48,054 nt of DNA from an uncultured Gemmiger sp. (GCA_944386225.1 CALXAH010000026.1:1-48054); one strand, 5' to 3'; numbered from the stretch's first letter, positions 1-9,064 are shown. The notes: a model not told the origin generated them from the letters alone. Numbers and translations are program-made.

Positions 1-150
1 ATCACGGAACTGGACGCCGCCACCTTAAACCGCCTGATTAAAGAAATCGTTGTCCATGAGAGCATAGACAGCGATAAAACAAGACACATTTCTATCGAAA
101 TTCATTTCAATCTCAAACCCATCCCGGAGGTGGAGCAGGTCACGGCCTGA
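1..150 (+). CDS. Large serine recombinase, C-terminal fragment (cut by window start)
   Basis: Frame 1 is open from the first base to a TGA at 148-150, giving 49 residues. The piece contains LNRLIKEIVVHE followed by a strand-like segment with HISIEIHFN. This pattern is typical of the DUF4368-type C-terminal region of large serine recombinases (site-specific resolvase/invertase superfamily) found on integrative elements of Firmicutes. The catalytic N-terminal domain lies outside the window, so activity cannot be judged. The gene converges on the minus-strand gene ending at 173, whose own 3' end looks truncated, which suggests that the recombinase belongs to an integrated element whose edge is close to this point. 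Family assignment rests on a short tail only. Confidence 0.7.
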   Translation: MTELDAATLNRLIKEIVVHESIDSDKTRHISIEIHFNLKPIPEVEQVTA

Positions 151-153
151 CCT

Positions 154-174
154 GCCCCCGCCGGGGCGGTTCTT
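154..174 (+). terminator. Weak terminator-like hairpin after the recombinase
   Basis: A five-pair GC stem (GCCCC 154-158 with GGGGC 163-167) is followed by GGTTCTT just past the recombinase stop. The stem is short and the T tract poor, so this is only a possible terminator. Confidence 0.25.
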
Positions 175-1523
175 AAAAACTCCATAGATATTTCTTGACA
201 CGCCGCCGCCCGCCATCGAGCCGTTTTCCTACACCTATTTGGGGATAAAACACGTAATTACCGGTGGCGGGCGGGTAGGCACCCCAGGAGCAGCCTGCCC
301 CGGCGCTGCCGGTATGCACGCTGCCGCCGTCATGGCCGGTCGGCTGTTCCGTCACCGTCCAGCCGGACGCGGCGGAGAAGATTCCGTCGACATCCTCCCA
401 GATCACCGCGGTATCGGTATAGCCTTCCAGAAGTTCCAGCTTCAGGTCGGCAATGCGGGCGGTGCCGCCCAGTGAGCGGACGGTAAACCGGAAGGTCTGG
501 CCCTGTTCCAGATAATAAACGCCGATCTCCTGCCAGCCCTTGGCGGCGGGCGCATCCAGCCGCAGCCGGGTGTAACCGGAGGCGTTTTCCGGCCGGAACT
601 CCCCTTCCATCGCCGAGGTATCCGGATAGGCCCAGCGGCTCAGCCGGTACCAGCCCGCGGCGGGTGCCTGCCCGGTATAGACGGCGGTATCCCCGCCGTG
701 TTGCTGTACCGGCTAGGACCGGAACCGGTGGAATCGGTATAGGAACTCTCGCTCCAGGTTCCGGTGAGCGCCGTGGTCCCGTCCAGAGGCAGGCGAAGGG
801 TCTGCACCGGTTCCGGAGGCAGATCCCCCACCCGCACCAGCCGGAACCGGTCCGCCACAACGCCGTATTTGCCGGCGGCGGCGCTGTTCTTGCCGGTGCA
901 GGTCATCCGCAGGGAAATAGCCTCACCGGCGTGCAGGGCGGCCTGCCCGATGGCGTGTTCCTGATATACGCCGTTGCTGTTGGCGTAAAAATCCACCGTT
1001 CCCACCGCCGTACCGTCGGCCAGGGTAAAGGCCATGATGCCCCGGTCCTGGTTGTCCTTGCTGCGGATATACAGTTCATACAGGCCGTCCTCCGCTACCG
1101 CGGGCAGGGTGAACTGGCTCCAGGCATTGACGCCGGCCTGCATGAAATAGAACTTGCCGCCGCTGGCTGCGGAATCGCTGCGCACATCGTAGTTGCCGCT
1201 GATGGACGAGGCGCTGTTGGTGATGGGCTGGGCGGTTTCGCACTCCACCGTAATCTCGACCGCCGCCAGCGCCGCAAGCGTGGTCGGTTCTTCTGTCGCC
1301 GGCAGGGGCTTTCCGCCGGTTCCGGCGAGGGAGCCGGTTCCGCCGTGGCAGTGGGGGCCGGGCTGGCGGTGGGTTCCGGCGAGGGTGCGGGGCTTTCCGC
1401 CGGAACGGACGTGGGAGACGGCTCCGGCAGCGGGGTCGGTTTCGGGGGCGAGAGGGCCGCGGCCCCCAGCAGCTGCACCGCCAGCACAGCGGTGAGCAGC
1501 AGGGCGAGCAACCGTCGTTTCAT
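173..1523 (-). pseudogene. Secreted carbohydrate-binding-like module protein, two frameshifts, 3' truncated
   Basis: The start is ATG at 1523, with AAGGAGG eight bases upstream. The product begins with a signal peptide (MKRRLLALLLTAVLAVQL) and a Pro/Ser/Ala/Glu-rich linker to about residue 75. A beta-sandwich-type module follows, with phrases such as LYELYIRSKDNQDRGIMAF and GKNSAAAGKYGVVADRFRLV that resemble CBM-like modules of secreted glycoside-active proteins. Next come one golvesin-C-like repeat (RYSNTAG, AGWYRLSRWAYPD, IGVYYLEQGQTFRFTV) and the beginning of a second. Reading continuity breaks at G4 1305-1308 and at C4 691-694; adding one base at each restores one frame of 450 codons. The second repeat stops abruptly after GNYVF and continues into an unrelated basic tail, as if the gene was cut near position 240. 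A strong terminator separates it from the permease gene upstream. It probably bound polysaccharide at the cell surface for the adjacent sugar importer; that role is inferred. Confidence 0.6.
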
Positions 1524-1570
1524 AGCAGTTCCTCCTTACAAATTGGGTGATTTCGGGTAAAAAAGGGTGC

Positions 1571-1606
1571 AAAAAAGCGCGGCACGCAGGGGAGCGCGTG
1601 CCGCGC
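1571..1606 (-). terminator. Strong intrinsic terminator after the ABC permease gene
   Basis: An 11-pair perfect stem (1577-1587 with 1596-1606, GCGCGGCACGC/GCGTGCCGCGC) has an 8-base loop and, on the minus strand, six T at 1576-1571. It lies between the second permease (ends 1627) and the secreted module gene (starts 1523), so that last gene would depend on read-through or on a promoter not recognised here. Confidence 0.85.
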
Positions 1607-1626
1607 GGACAAAACGAGCCGCGGGC

Positions 1627-2438
1627 TTACCCCTTGACAGCACCGGAGGTGAGGCCCTGGATAAAGTACCGCTGCAGAAATACGAAGATAATGGTTACGG
1701 GAACCGCCGCCACCAGAGAGGCCGCCATCATGCTGGCCCAGTTGGTGGAAGCTTCGCCCAGGAAGGTCATGACCAGACCGGGCACCAGGGTACGGCGCGC
1801 GGTGTCGGTGACCAGGGTCATGGAATAGAGCAGGTCGTTCCAGCTCCAGACAAAGCCGTAGATGGCAATGGAGATCATGCCGGGCACTGCCATGGGAAAG
1901 ATGATCTGGAACATGATCCGGGCGTGGCCCGCCCCATCGATCTTGGCGCTCTCAATCAGGGCGTCGGGCAGCTGATCAAAGTAGCTTTTCAGGGTCCAGG
2001 TGCCCACCGGCAGGGTGAACACCACGTAGCTGACCAGCAGGGCCCAGTAGCTGCCCAGCAGGCCGGTACGCTGCATAAGCAGGTAGATGGAGAGCAGCAG
2101 GATCGCCTGGGGGAACGCCTGGCTCATCATGAACAGGCCCATGATGAACTTGCGGCCCCGGTAGCGGAACTTGGAGAAATGGTGGCCATCAGACTGCTGC
2201 CGAAGGAGACAATCAGGCTGTTTCGCAGGTACCCCATGATGGTGGCGTCGGTGACGATGTTTTTCAGGTTTTCCAGTGTTTTGGTGCCGGTGAAAAAGGT
2301 CAGGGTAAAGGTCTCCGCCGAGGGTTTGAGGGCGGTGTTGATCATCCAGAGCAGCGGCAGAAAGACAAACCCGCCGATCAGGATGAGAAACACCCAGAAG
2401 AAGATGCGGAACCCCAGCGTTTTCTGAAACATTCTCAT
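1627..2438 (-). pseudogene. Sugar ABC transporter permease, MalG type, internal deletion
   Basis: This is the second inner-membrane permease of a CUT1 carbohydrate ABC importer. The start at 2438 (MRMFQKTLGF) follows GGGGAGGTG. The first part carries transmembrane helix 1, the periplasmic loop and RNSLIVSFGSSLMAT. The second part, in another frame, starts in SKFRYRGRKFIMGLFMMSQ and runs through the EAA loop (ESAKIDGAGHARIMFQIIFP) to the usual C-terminus QGLTSGAVKG. Compared with MalG-type permeases, about nine residues are missing between MAT and SKF, and the frame change requires a loss of 1 modulo 3 bases. A deletion of about 28 bases near 2170-2185 fits both and would give 279 residues, a normal family length. 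The break lies in a transmembrane helix, so the product as written is inactive. It sits 15 bases after the first permease gene. Confidence 0.8.
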
Positions 2439-2453
2439 GCGCTCACCTCCCCT

Positions 2454-3344
2454 TTAATCCGACTCGTTGACCTGCCGCAGGTAGACAAAGCTGAAGCAGG
2501 CAAGCAGAATAGCCCAGATGGTGCCCACGGTGGCCGCCTTGCCCATATCCCAGTTCTTGAAGGCGGTGGTGTACACCTCGATGGACAGGGTGGTGGTGGC
2601 CCGGGCGGGGCCGCCCTCGGTCATGGTCCAGGGCAGATCAAAATGCTGCAGGTTGCCGATGGTGCCCAGAATCAGCACCAGCGTTACGATGGAGCGCATT
2701 TCCGGCAGCACCACATGGGTGAACACCTGCCAGTTGCCCGCGCCGTCGATGCGGGCGGCTTCGATCTGGTCCATGGATACGCCCTGCAGCCCGCCCAGCA
2801 GGAAGGCCATATACCAGGGCAGCATCTGCCAGGTGCGGGCGATGACCACACAGAGCAGCGCGGTCTGGGTCTGCCCCATCCAGGATACTCCTTTATCCAG
2901 AATACCCAGGCTGGTGAGCATCCCACTGAGCACGCCGTACTGACCGTTGAAGATCCAGCTCCACAAGAAGCCGATGGCAATGCCTGGAATGATCCAGTTG
3001 ACCAGGGTGATGCCCCGCAGCAGCTCACTGCCTTTGAAGCCCTGGTTGAGCAGAATGGCCCAGATGAATCCCAGCGTAAAGGGGATCAGGGTGGCCAGCA
3101 CCACAAACAGGCCGGTGGTGATCAGGGTGTGCACGAAATACGGATCCTTGAATACCTTGACATAGTTTTCAAACCAGATCCAGTTGGAGGTGGGAAACAG
3201 CAGGGAGCGGTCGGTAAAGGACATGAGGACCGCGTCCGCAAACGGATACAGGATGATGGCGGCGAACACCGCCAGACCGGGCACCACCAGCAAGAAGCCC
3301 ACCTGGCGGCCGGTAAGACGGCCGCCGTTTTTGATCGCTTTCAC
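2454..3344 (-). CDS. Sugar ABC transporter permease, MalF/UgpA type
   Basis: This gene encodes an inner-membrane permease of a CUT1 carbohydrate ABC importer, 296 residues, intact. The start is a GTG at 3344 with AAGGAGG eight bases upstream. The protein has a cytoplasmic N-terminus (KAIKNGGRLTGRQ), a first membrane helix at about residues 14-36, and five further hydrophobic segments. The EAA coupling loop reads MDQIEAARIDGAGNWQVF and ends with the usual LPEMRS. Length and topology are those of six-helix MalF/UgpA-like subunits without the large MalF loop. It is the only undamaged minus-strand gene of its operon; the binding protein upstream and the partner permease downstream are both broken. 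No ATPase gene is in the window, which is common because MsmK-like ATPases are often shared. The sugar is unknown. Confidence 0.92.
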   Translation of the reverse strand: MKAIKNGGRLTGRQVGFLLVVPGLAVFAAIILYPFADAVLMSFTDRSLLFPTSNWIWFENYVKVFKDPYFVHTLITTGLFVVLATLIPFTLGFIWAILLNQGFKGSELLRGITLVNWIIPGIAIGFLWSWIFNGQYGVLSGMLTSLGILDKGVSWMGQTQTALLCVVIARTWQMLPWYMAFLLGGLQGVSMDQIEAARIDGAGNWQVFTHVVLPEMRSIVTLVLILGTIGNLQHFDLPWTMTEGGPARATTTLSIEVYTTAFKNWDMGKAATVGTIWAILLACFSFVYLRQVNESD

Positions 3345-3366
3345 GGAAAAGCCTCCTTAAACGAAC

Positions 3367-3393
3367 GGGGCCGCCCCGCTTGCGGCAAAGCGG
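3367..3393 (-). promoter_or_regulatory. Intercistronic stem-loops between binding-protein and permease genes
   Basis: The 101-base gap between the binding-protein stop and the permease start holds two overlapping inverted repeats: CCGCTT/AAGCGG at 3376-3381 and 3388-3393, and GGGG-CCG-CCCC at 3367-3377. There is no T tract. Such stem-loops after binding-protein genes commonly protect the upstream message and let the binding protein be made in excess; that use is inferred here. Confidence 0.4.
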
Positions 3394-3445
3394 TCCCGGT
3401 TGGTTTGGGATGTTGCCCGGCATTGGTTTGCGCAGGCGCGGAAGA

Positions 3446-4753
3446 TTACAGCGCGTTCAGACGGCTCTCCATATCAGCCACGGCCTGCTCGGCGGTCTTC
3501 TGACCCAGCAGGGCGTACTGCAGTTCCTCGGTGATCACGCTCTTGATTTCGCTGGCGTTGGTCATGCGGGCGGTCTCGTCCAGCCGGGCGGTAGCCGTGG
3601 CATCGATGAAGCCGCTCAGGTAGGCGTCGTTCTTGACAGCTTCCTGTTCCGAAGCGCTCTTGGTAACAGGGGGCATACCGTTGTTGGTGAAGTAGTCCAT
3701 GGCGACCTCGTCGCTGACCAAGGTCAGGGCCAGATCGGCGGCCTGCTGTTTGTACTCGCTCTTTTCAAAGATGACCAGCATATGGCCCCACATGGTGGAC
3801 TGGGGCTGGTCGCCAGCCTTCATGACCGGACGGGGCATGGCAGGGCAGACATTCACGACCTCTTCCGGGGCCACGCCGTTGCTCACCGCCTGGCCTTTAG
3901 CCACCACGGCGTCGTCATAGAACGCCATCTTGCCCTGGGCGAACAGCTGCCGGGCTTCGCCGCGGCCGGTATCCATGGCGATGTAGCCCTTGGCCAGCAG
4001 ATCCTGGTACCACTTGACGCACTCCACAGCGGCTTCGCTGTTGATGGTCACCGCGCCGTCCTCGCCGAAGATCGCCCCGCCGAAGGTCCACAGCCAGGGC
4101 ATAAAGTCACCGGCGCAGGTGTCGTCCTTGGTGGACACGCCGTAGGGCACGATGCCGTTGCCCAGCGCGGCCACGTCGGCCAGGCACTGCTCAAACTCTT
4201 CCATGGTAGCGGGCACGGTGTCCCAGCCGGCCTGGGCCAGGATCTCCGGGTTATACACCATGGTGATGGAGGCCATGCTCCAGGGCAGAGCCAGCTGCTT
4301 GCCGTCCACATTGCCCACGTCCAGGGCGGACTGGGTGAAGTTCTCTTTCAGGAAATCCTCGCCCAGGATCTCGTTCCAGTCGGCCAGGACGCCCGCCTGG
4401 GCCACGGTGTTGAAGATACCGATATCCACCTGGGCCAGATCCAGCTGTTCCGAACCCTGGTTGCGGATCAGCAGCTGCTGGGCGGTATCGGCCCAGGTCC
4501 AGCCTACCCAGGTCACGGTGTTGCCGCTGGCTTCCTCATAGGTGGTACGCATCCGCTGGAAGATCTCCTTGGAGGCTTCTTCCTCGCCGGATCAGCCGGC
4601 CCATACCAGGTTCACCGGTTCGGTGGCGGAACTGTCGCCGCCGGCGGTGGAGCCGCCTGCCGGTGCGGAGGAGGAGCTGCTGCCGCAGCCCGCCAGCATT
4701 GAAACTGCCATCAGTGCGCTGAGCCCCAGCGCCATCCACTTTTTCATCTTCAT
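3446..4753 (-). pseudogene. Sugar ABC transporter substrate-binding lipoprotein with in-frame TGA
   Basis: This is an extracellular solute-binding protein of the CUT1 family (family 1), 435 codons from ATG 4753 with AAAGGAG eight bases upstream. The signal peptide ends in the lipobox LAGC (Cys23), followed by a Ser/Gly/Ala linker. The mature part contains features usual for the family: a VTWVGWTWADTAQQLLI-like start, LDLAQVDIGIFNTVAQAGVL, ALPWSMASITMVYNPEILA and a C-terminal NGMPPVTKSA. Codon 54 is TGA (4594-4592), between LVWAG and SGEEEAS, in the same frame. Members usually have a residue there, and TGG is one substitution away. TGA ends other genes here, for example the HypA-like and response-regulator genes, so general TGA recoding is unlikely. 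The gene is therefore either a nonsense mutant or carries a base error. A 31-base gap links it to the oxidoreductase gene upstream. Confidence 0.85.
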
Positions 4754-4784
4754 ACGTCATTCTCCTTTACGGTGGATTTGTGTT

Positions 4785-7015
4785 TCAGCCGATACTCGTT
4801 TGCTTGGATCTATCCGAACCAGCCGTCTCATCCCCGGGCGTCCCCGGAAAGGAGGGCTGATTTTCCCAATGGTATACCCGCATCTCAAACAGATGGGCCC
4901 GCTCGTCGCCCCAGGTCTCTTCACAGACCAGGCGCACCGCCGGGGCGGTGACCGGTTTGCCGGTGTCCAGCCTTACCAGCCGCTGCCAGTTTTCCTCGCA
5001 GCGGGCCACGGTATGCCAGCCTTCCGGCCCGGGCACCTCCAGCCGGAACCGGCGCATCAGCTGCGGCGGCATCCCGGCGCGGAGAGCGAATTTATGGTGC
5101 TCGTCCCACCGGTGGGCGTGGCTGCTGGGCAGCTCCATCGACAGGTCCGGGTCCAGATACAGCAGTATGGTGGTGAAGGTGCGGGGTGCGTCCCACCGCA
5201 GTTCCAGCCAGGGTTCCGCCTCCGTCGCCGAGCACCAGAGATGGGGCTGCCGCCAGATGCGGGAAACCCCGTCCACCACGTTGGCGGGCTCGTAAAAATG
5301 GTTTTTGCCCGGCAGCCAGAAGGGATCTGCGTATTCCGGGCGGTCAGCCCGGCTGCAGAGCACACCCGGCAACCGGTTTGCCGCCAGCAGAAGGGCGGTA
5401 CCCGGCGCAGGGGCGAATACCAGCATACCATACTGTCCCGCCGCCTGGGAAGGGAATCGGGCAATCAGCCGGTTTTCTCCGGCGGACAGTTCCCAGCTCT
5501 GTTCCCCGGCCGGCTGCCCCGGACAAAGCCGGCTGGGCAGCGGCGAGGTGTACCACGCCGCCCGCAGCGGGCCGGGTGCCGCACACCAGACCCGGAACTC
5601 CGCCTCGGCATCCTCCGGGCAGGGGCTGGCAATGAACCCCCCCCAGCGCCAGATCAAAGCTGCCGGGCCCGGGCTGTGCCGGCGGACTGTACCGGGAACT
5701 GGCGGTAACCGCCGCGTCCCGGGCCAGATCCGCCGCGTCCCGGTTGACCGCCCCGGGCAGGAACATATCCTCCCGCAGCAGGGTCTGGCGAATCGTTTCG
5801 ATTTGTTCGGGGGCCAGTTCCGCAGGCGCTGCATCCCAGCGCAGGCAGCCCCAGGCCAGCGCTGCGGCCGCCTGGCCGGAGAGCGCGCAGGTGTTCATGA
5901 CCCGGGTGGAAACAAAGGCGTCCCGTTGGGTGCCGATGTCCCGCCCCGCAAACAGCAGGTTGGGGAAGTCCCGGTGATACAGGCAGCGCAGCGGCACGGA
6001 GTACACATTGACCGGGATCTGGATGCAGGAATCCTCCGCGCTGCCGATCCCCTCCGCCGGATGGAAGTCCATGTACCAGCCGCCGTAGAAGCCGCCGTCG
6101 GCAAACTGGGTATGGCTGCGCACGTCCTCCCCCGCCAGCATGTATTCGGTGGCCATGCGTCGGGATTCCCGCTTGCCGGGCAGGCTGCCCACCCATTCCA
6201 GGGTGGAACAGTCTGCGTCGAACTTTCCGCTGTTCTTTATGTAGTTCCACACCCCCATCACCATGCGCTTCAGCTCAAAGGCGATGTCCTGGGCGTCGGC
6301 GATGGTGTTGCGCACCCCGCCGTATTCAAACCACCAGCAGTCGCTGCCGCTCTGCTGCTCGGAGATGATCCGGCCGCCCCGCCCCAGCAGGGACTCCACC
6401 GTTTTCATGTCGTAAGCATAGTCCGGCGCCACAAAGGTGACCGGGTGGTCCTCTTTTCTCACATAGTACAGAATCGAACTGCCCAGCAGGCCGTTGGGTG
6501 CGGCGGGGGGCTTTTTCGTCATACAGCCGGTCCCCTACCCAATACGGCACCCCGGCCCGGGCGCCCAGCGTTCCGTCACCGGTGGCGTCCAGGAACATCC
6601 TGGCCCGTATCCGGTAGGTGCGTTCGCTGGACTGCTGGCTGCCCTGTACCCACTCTACCCGGCCGTCCCGCGCCGAAAGGTCGGTGACGTGGGTGTTCAG
6701 CAGCAGGGTCAGCCCCGGCTGGGCCAGCGCCGCGTCCAGCAGCACCTCGTCCCAGAACACCGGATTGCCGTTCGGATTGGCGTAAAGGTTGCGCATCTTG
6801 AGCAGCCCCAGCATCCCCATCTCTTCGCTGAACAGGTTGCCGGCGCCCACCGCGCCCCGGGTCCAGACCCGGATCTCGCTGCTGGAGTTGCCCCCCAGCA
6901 CCGGGCGGTTGTGTACCAGCACCGTCTGCAGCCCCAGCCGGGCCGCCTCCAGCGCGGCACAGATACCGGCCGGACCGCCGCCCACAATCGCCGGATCCCC
7001 GTGTAACTCTTTCAT
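4785..7015 (-). pseudogene. FAD-dependent oxidoreductase with C-terminal lectin-like domain, two frameshifts
   Basis: The start is ATG 7015 (MKELHGDPAIV) after a weak AAAGGTG site. A Rossmann FAD motif (AIVGGGPAGICAALEAARLG) at residues 9-28 and LGGNSSSEIRVWTRG place it in the FAD_oxidored group (PF12831-like), often found in sugar-utilisation operons of Firmicutes. Further family phrases are FLDATGDGTLGARAGVPYW and, near the end of the oxidoreductase part, LLFAGRDIGTQRDAF with NTCALSGQAAAALAW. The last 240 residues look like a discoidin/galactose-binding-type beta domain (FYEPANVVDGVSRIW, FTTILLYLDPDLSME). The frame changes at G6 6505-6510 and at C8 5637-5644; removing one base at each gives a single 742-residue protein. 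It is the first gene of the minus-strand sugar operon. The substrate is unknown. Confidence 0.75.
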
Positions 7016-7265
7016 ATGTCACGCACCTTTGCTAAAGGACAGAATTTTCCAAGTAAATCATCCGATTTCCTTTTATCTTCTTGCCTGAACATCAAAATTT
7101 CTTCATGAAACAGAATGTTTTTGTTTGATTTGTCTCTATTTTAGCAGGCAGATTCCGCTTTCGCCATAATTGTTCTGTCTATTTTCTGGATTATTCTGCA
7201 CTATTCATTGATGGAAGTGTCTTGGTGGAGTACACTGAATGCAGAACAACAAAGGAGGCGGCGGC
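7016..7265. promoter_or_regulatory. Divergent promoter region between sugar operon and AraC regulator
   Basis: This 250-base AT-rich spacer separates the oxidoreductase start from the PocR/AraC regulator. On the plus strand TTGTTC 7170-7175 and TATTCT 7192-7197, 16 bases apart, form a plausible promoter for the regulator. On the minus strand no clear -35/-10 pair was found; TAAAAT near 7140 is the best -10 candidate. ATCAAA and TTTGAT, about 28 bases apart near 7090-7130, flank TTCATGAA and could be regulator sites. All of these are weak visual calls. Confidence 0.35.
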
Positions 7266-8192
7266 ATGAGCAATCCCTACCAGGGCCTGGGGGCCTATCT
7301 GCAGTTTATTCGAGACAAATACAACGTCCAGATCTGCGTAAAGGACTTCGGCGGGTTCATCCATATCAACCGGGATCTGTACGAGGCGCTGGATCCGTTT
7401 CTGGCCCATACCAACCCGTTTTGCCTGTATATGAAAAGCGAGCCGGAGCGTTTCCATGTCTGCCTGTCCATGATCCGCCGGATGCACGATAAGGCGCTGC
7501 GGGAGAAAAAAGCGTTCTTCGGGGTATGCCATGCGGGTCTGGGAGCGTACGTAGTGCCGGTGTATTCCGGCGATCTGCTGCTGGGCACGGTAAACGCGGG
7601 CTTTTTCCAGACCAACGAGGCCCGCACCGAATGGTGCATCCGCCGGGCCTGCCGGTACAGCGAGGGGCTGGAGCCAGAGCAGGCGCTGGCGCTGTACAAA
7701 AGCAGCATTGTACATCCCGGCATCCCGACCGATGACCTGCAGGTGCAGCTGCATCTGGTGGCGGAGTACCTGGGCCGCACCTATCAGGCGCTGGGCAACA
7801 CCCACACCGCCCCCAACATGACCCGCCGGTACCAGAATTCCAGCGAGGACCCCATTATCTCCCACGCGCTGGAGTATGTGCGGATCAACAGTGCCCAGCA
7901 TATCACGCTGGCCTGTCTGGCCGAGTTTTGCCATTGCAGCGAAAGCTATCTGAGCCGTCTGTTCAAGCGGCACACCGGGGTAAACGTAAACACCTATATC
8001 AATAAGGTGCGGATCGAACAGGCCAAGAACGCGCTGCGCCATACCCGGCTGCCGGTGGCCGACCTGGCGCTGGCCTGCGGTTTCAACGATCCCAACTACT
8101 TCTCCCGTGTATTCAGCCAGATCGTGGGGATCCCCCCTTCCGAATACCGGCGGCGGTTTTCGGAAAATGACGCAGGGGATCTTCCTTTATAA
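7266..8192 (+). CDS. AraC-family regulator with PocR sensory domain
   Basis: A transcriptional regulator of 308 residues. ATG 7266 is chosen over an upstream in-frame ATG at 7239 because AAAGGAGG lies seven bases before it. The N-terminal half, about residues 10-165, looks like a PocR ligand-sensing domain, with paired cysteines and the GVCHAGLGAYVVPVYSGD segment. The C-terminal 100 residues are a double helix-turn-helix of the AraC type (CLAEFCHCSESYLSRLFKRH, then VADLALACGFNDPNYFSRVF and the closing GIPPSEYRRRF). It is intact and divergent from the sugar-uptake operon, so the likely job is ligand-dependent activation of that operon. If the operon is truly decayed, this regulator would have lost its main target. 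Confidence 0.9.
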   Translation: MSNPYQGLGAYLQFIRDKYNVQICVKDFGGFIHINRDLYEALDPFLAHTNPFCLYMKSEPERFHVCLSMIRRMHDKALREKKAFFGVCHAGLGAYVVPVYSGDLLLGTVNAGFFQTNEARTEWCIRRACRYSEGLEPEQALALYKSSIVHPGIPTDDLQVQLHLVAEYLGRTYQALGNTHTAPNMTRRYQNSSEDPIISHALEYVRINSAQHITLACLAEFCHCSESYLSRLFKRHTGVNVNTYINKVRIEQAKNALRHTRLPVADLALACGFNDPNYFSRVFSQIVGIPPSEYRRRFSENDAGDLPL

Positions 8193-8208
8193 TCCAAAAT
8201 ATGCGAAA

Positions 8209-8245
8209 CCCCGCCGGGCGTTTTACCCGGCGGGGCCGTTTTGTT
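8209..8245. terminator. Bidirectional terminator between convergent regulators
   Basis: A perfect 10-pair stem, CCCCGCCGGG (8209-8218) with CCCGGCGGGG (8226-8235), has loop CGTTTTA and is followed on the plus strand by CCGTTTTGTT. It sits between the AraC gene and the convergent GntR gene; A-rich sequence before the stem gives a modest T tract on the minus strand. Confidence 0.8.
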
Positions 8246-8951
8246 ATTTCCCGTATATCTGCTGATTGCCATAGATGGCCTTGCCCAGATACTGGTCGAT
8301 CCAGGCAGCCGCGGCGGGCTCATCCCGGTTTTTCAGATGGGTATAGAGCAGCTCGGTGTTGCGGCAGAGGGATTCGATGCCGTAGCGGCGGCAGAACCGG
8401 ATCCACAGGGCAAGCACCGGGGAACGGAACGAGTAATAAAACAGCGGCAGAATGCTGTTGCCGCTGGCCAGCGCCAGCTCGTGCTGAAAATCAAAAGCCC
8501 GTTCCGCCGCCTGGGCCGGGTTTTCCGATGCCGCCAGACGGGCCAGCGTGTCCCCCAGCGCGGCGATCTGCTCGTCGGTGGCAAAGCGGATGATACGGGT
8601 CACCGCCAGGTGTTCCAGTGCGCGGCGTACCTCCAGGATGGAGCGGATCTCCTCCCGGCCCAGTTCGCCGCCGTTGTATTCCATAATGGCGATCAGGGTG
8701 CTCAGGTTGCCTTTGCGCCGGTAATCCGCCACAAAGGTTCCCTGCCGGGGACGCACTTCCACAAAGCCCTGGGCGGCCAGTTCGGTCAGGCCGCCGTTTA
8801 CCACCGCCCGGCTAACCTGCATCTGCCGGGCCAGTTCCCGTTCCGGCGGAAGCGGCGCTCCCTCCGGCAGTTCACCCGATAGGATCATCTTCTGCATCTG
8901 CTGTACAAACAGCTGTTTCAGGCTGGGGGCGGATAGTTTTTCAAACTCCAT
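8244..8951 (-). CDS. GntR-family regulator, FadR subfamily (FCD domain)
   Basis: A DNA-binding repressor-type regulator of 235 residues, starting at ATG 8951 with AGGAGG eight bases upstream. Residues 10-75 form the GntR winged helix (LPPERELARQMQVSRAVVN, then GFVEVRPRQGTFVADY). Residues 95-220 are an all-helical FCD effector domain (EVRRALEHLAVTRII, then FDFQHELALASGNSIL). FCD proteins usually sense small carboxylic acids or related metabolites. The gene is divergent from the oxidoreductase/HypA operon, and a TGGT-N3-ACCA palindrome lies 20 bases before its start codon. It therefore probably controls itself and perhaps the divergent operon. The effector is unknown. Confidence 0.9.
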   Translation of the reverse strand: MEFEKLSAPSLKQLFVQQMQKMILSGELPEGAPLPPERELARQMQVSRAVVNGGLTELAAQGFVEVRPRQGTFVADYRRKGNLSTLIAIMEYNGGELGREEIRSILEVRRALEHLAVTRIIRFATDEQIAALGDTLARLAASENPAQAAERAFDFQHELALASGNSILPLFYYSFRSPVLALWIRFCRRYGIESLCRNTELLYTHLKNRDEPAAAAWIDQYLGKAIYGNQQIYGK

Positions 8952-8970
8952 GGCGCTTTCCTCCTAGTCT

Positions 8971-8981
8971 TGGTTATACCA
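8971..8981. promoter_or_regulatory. Candidate FadR-type operator (TGGTTATACCA)
   Basis: A perfect TGGT-N3-ACCA palindrome lies in the leader of the GntR gene. PdhR/LldR-like FCD regulators are known to bind TGGTNNNACCA-type sites. A further half-site-like ACCA at 8985-8988 follows. Binding is inferred from form and position. Confidence 0.5.
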
Positions 8982-9064
8982 GATACCACAAGCGTATTTT
9001 ACCATGCAAAAGGCTGAATAGCCAGAAGATTTTTTGCACAGATCGGAGAAAAGTTTTTGGCTTA

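Noticed and set aside
4592-4594. TGA as a recoded tryptophan codon
   Set aside because: Several intact genes in the window end with TGA (HypA-like, response regulator, oxidoreductase gene end), so a code change is not supported.
3380-4702. Plus-strand frame opposite the sugar-binding protein
   Set aside because: The minus strand shows a lipoprotein signal and family motifs; this frame shows none.
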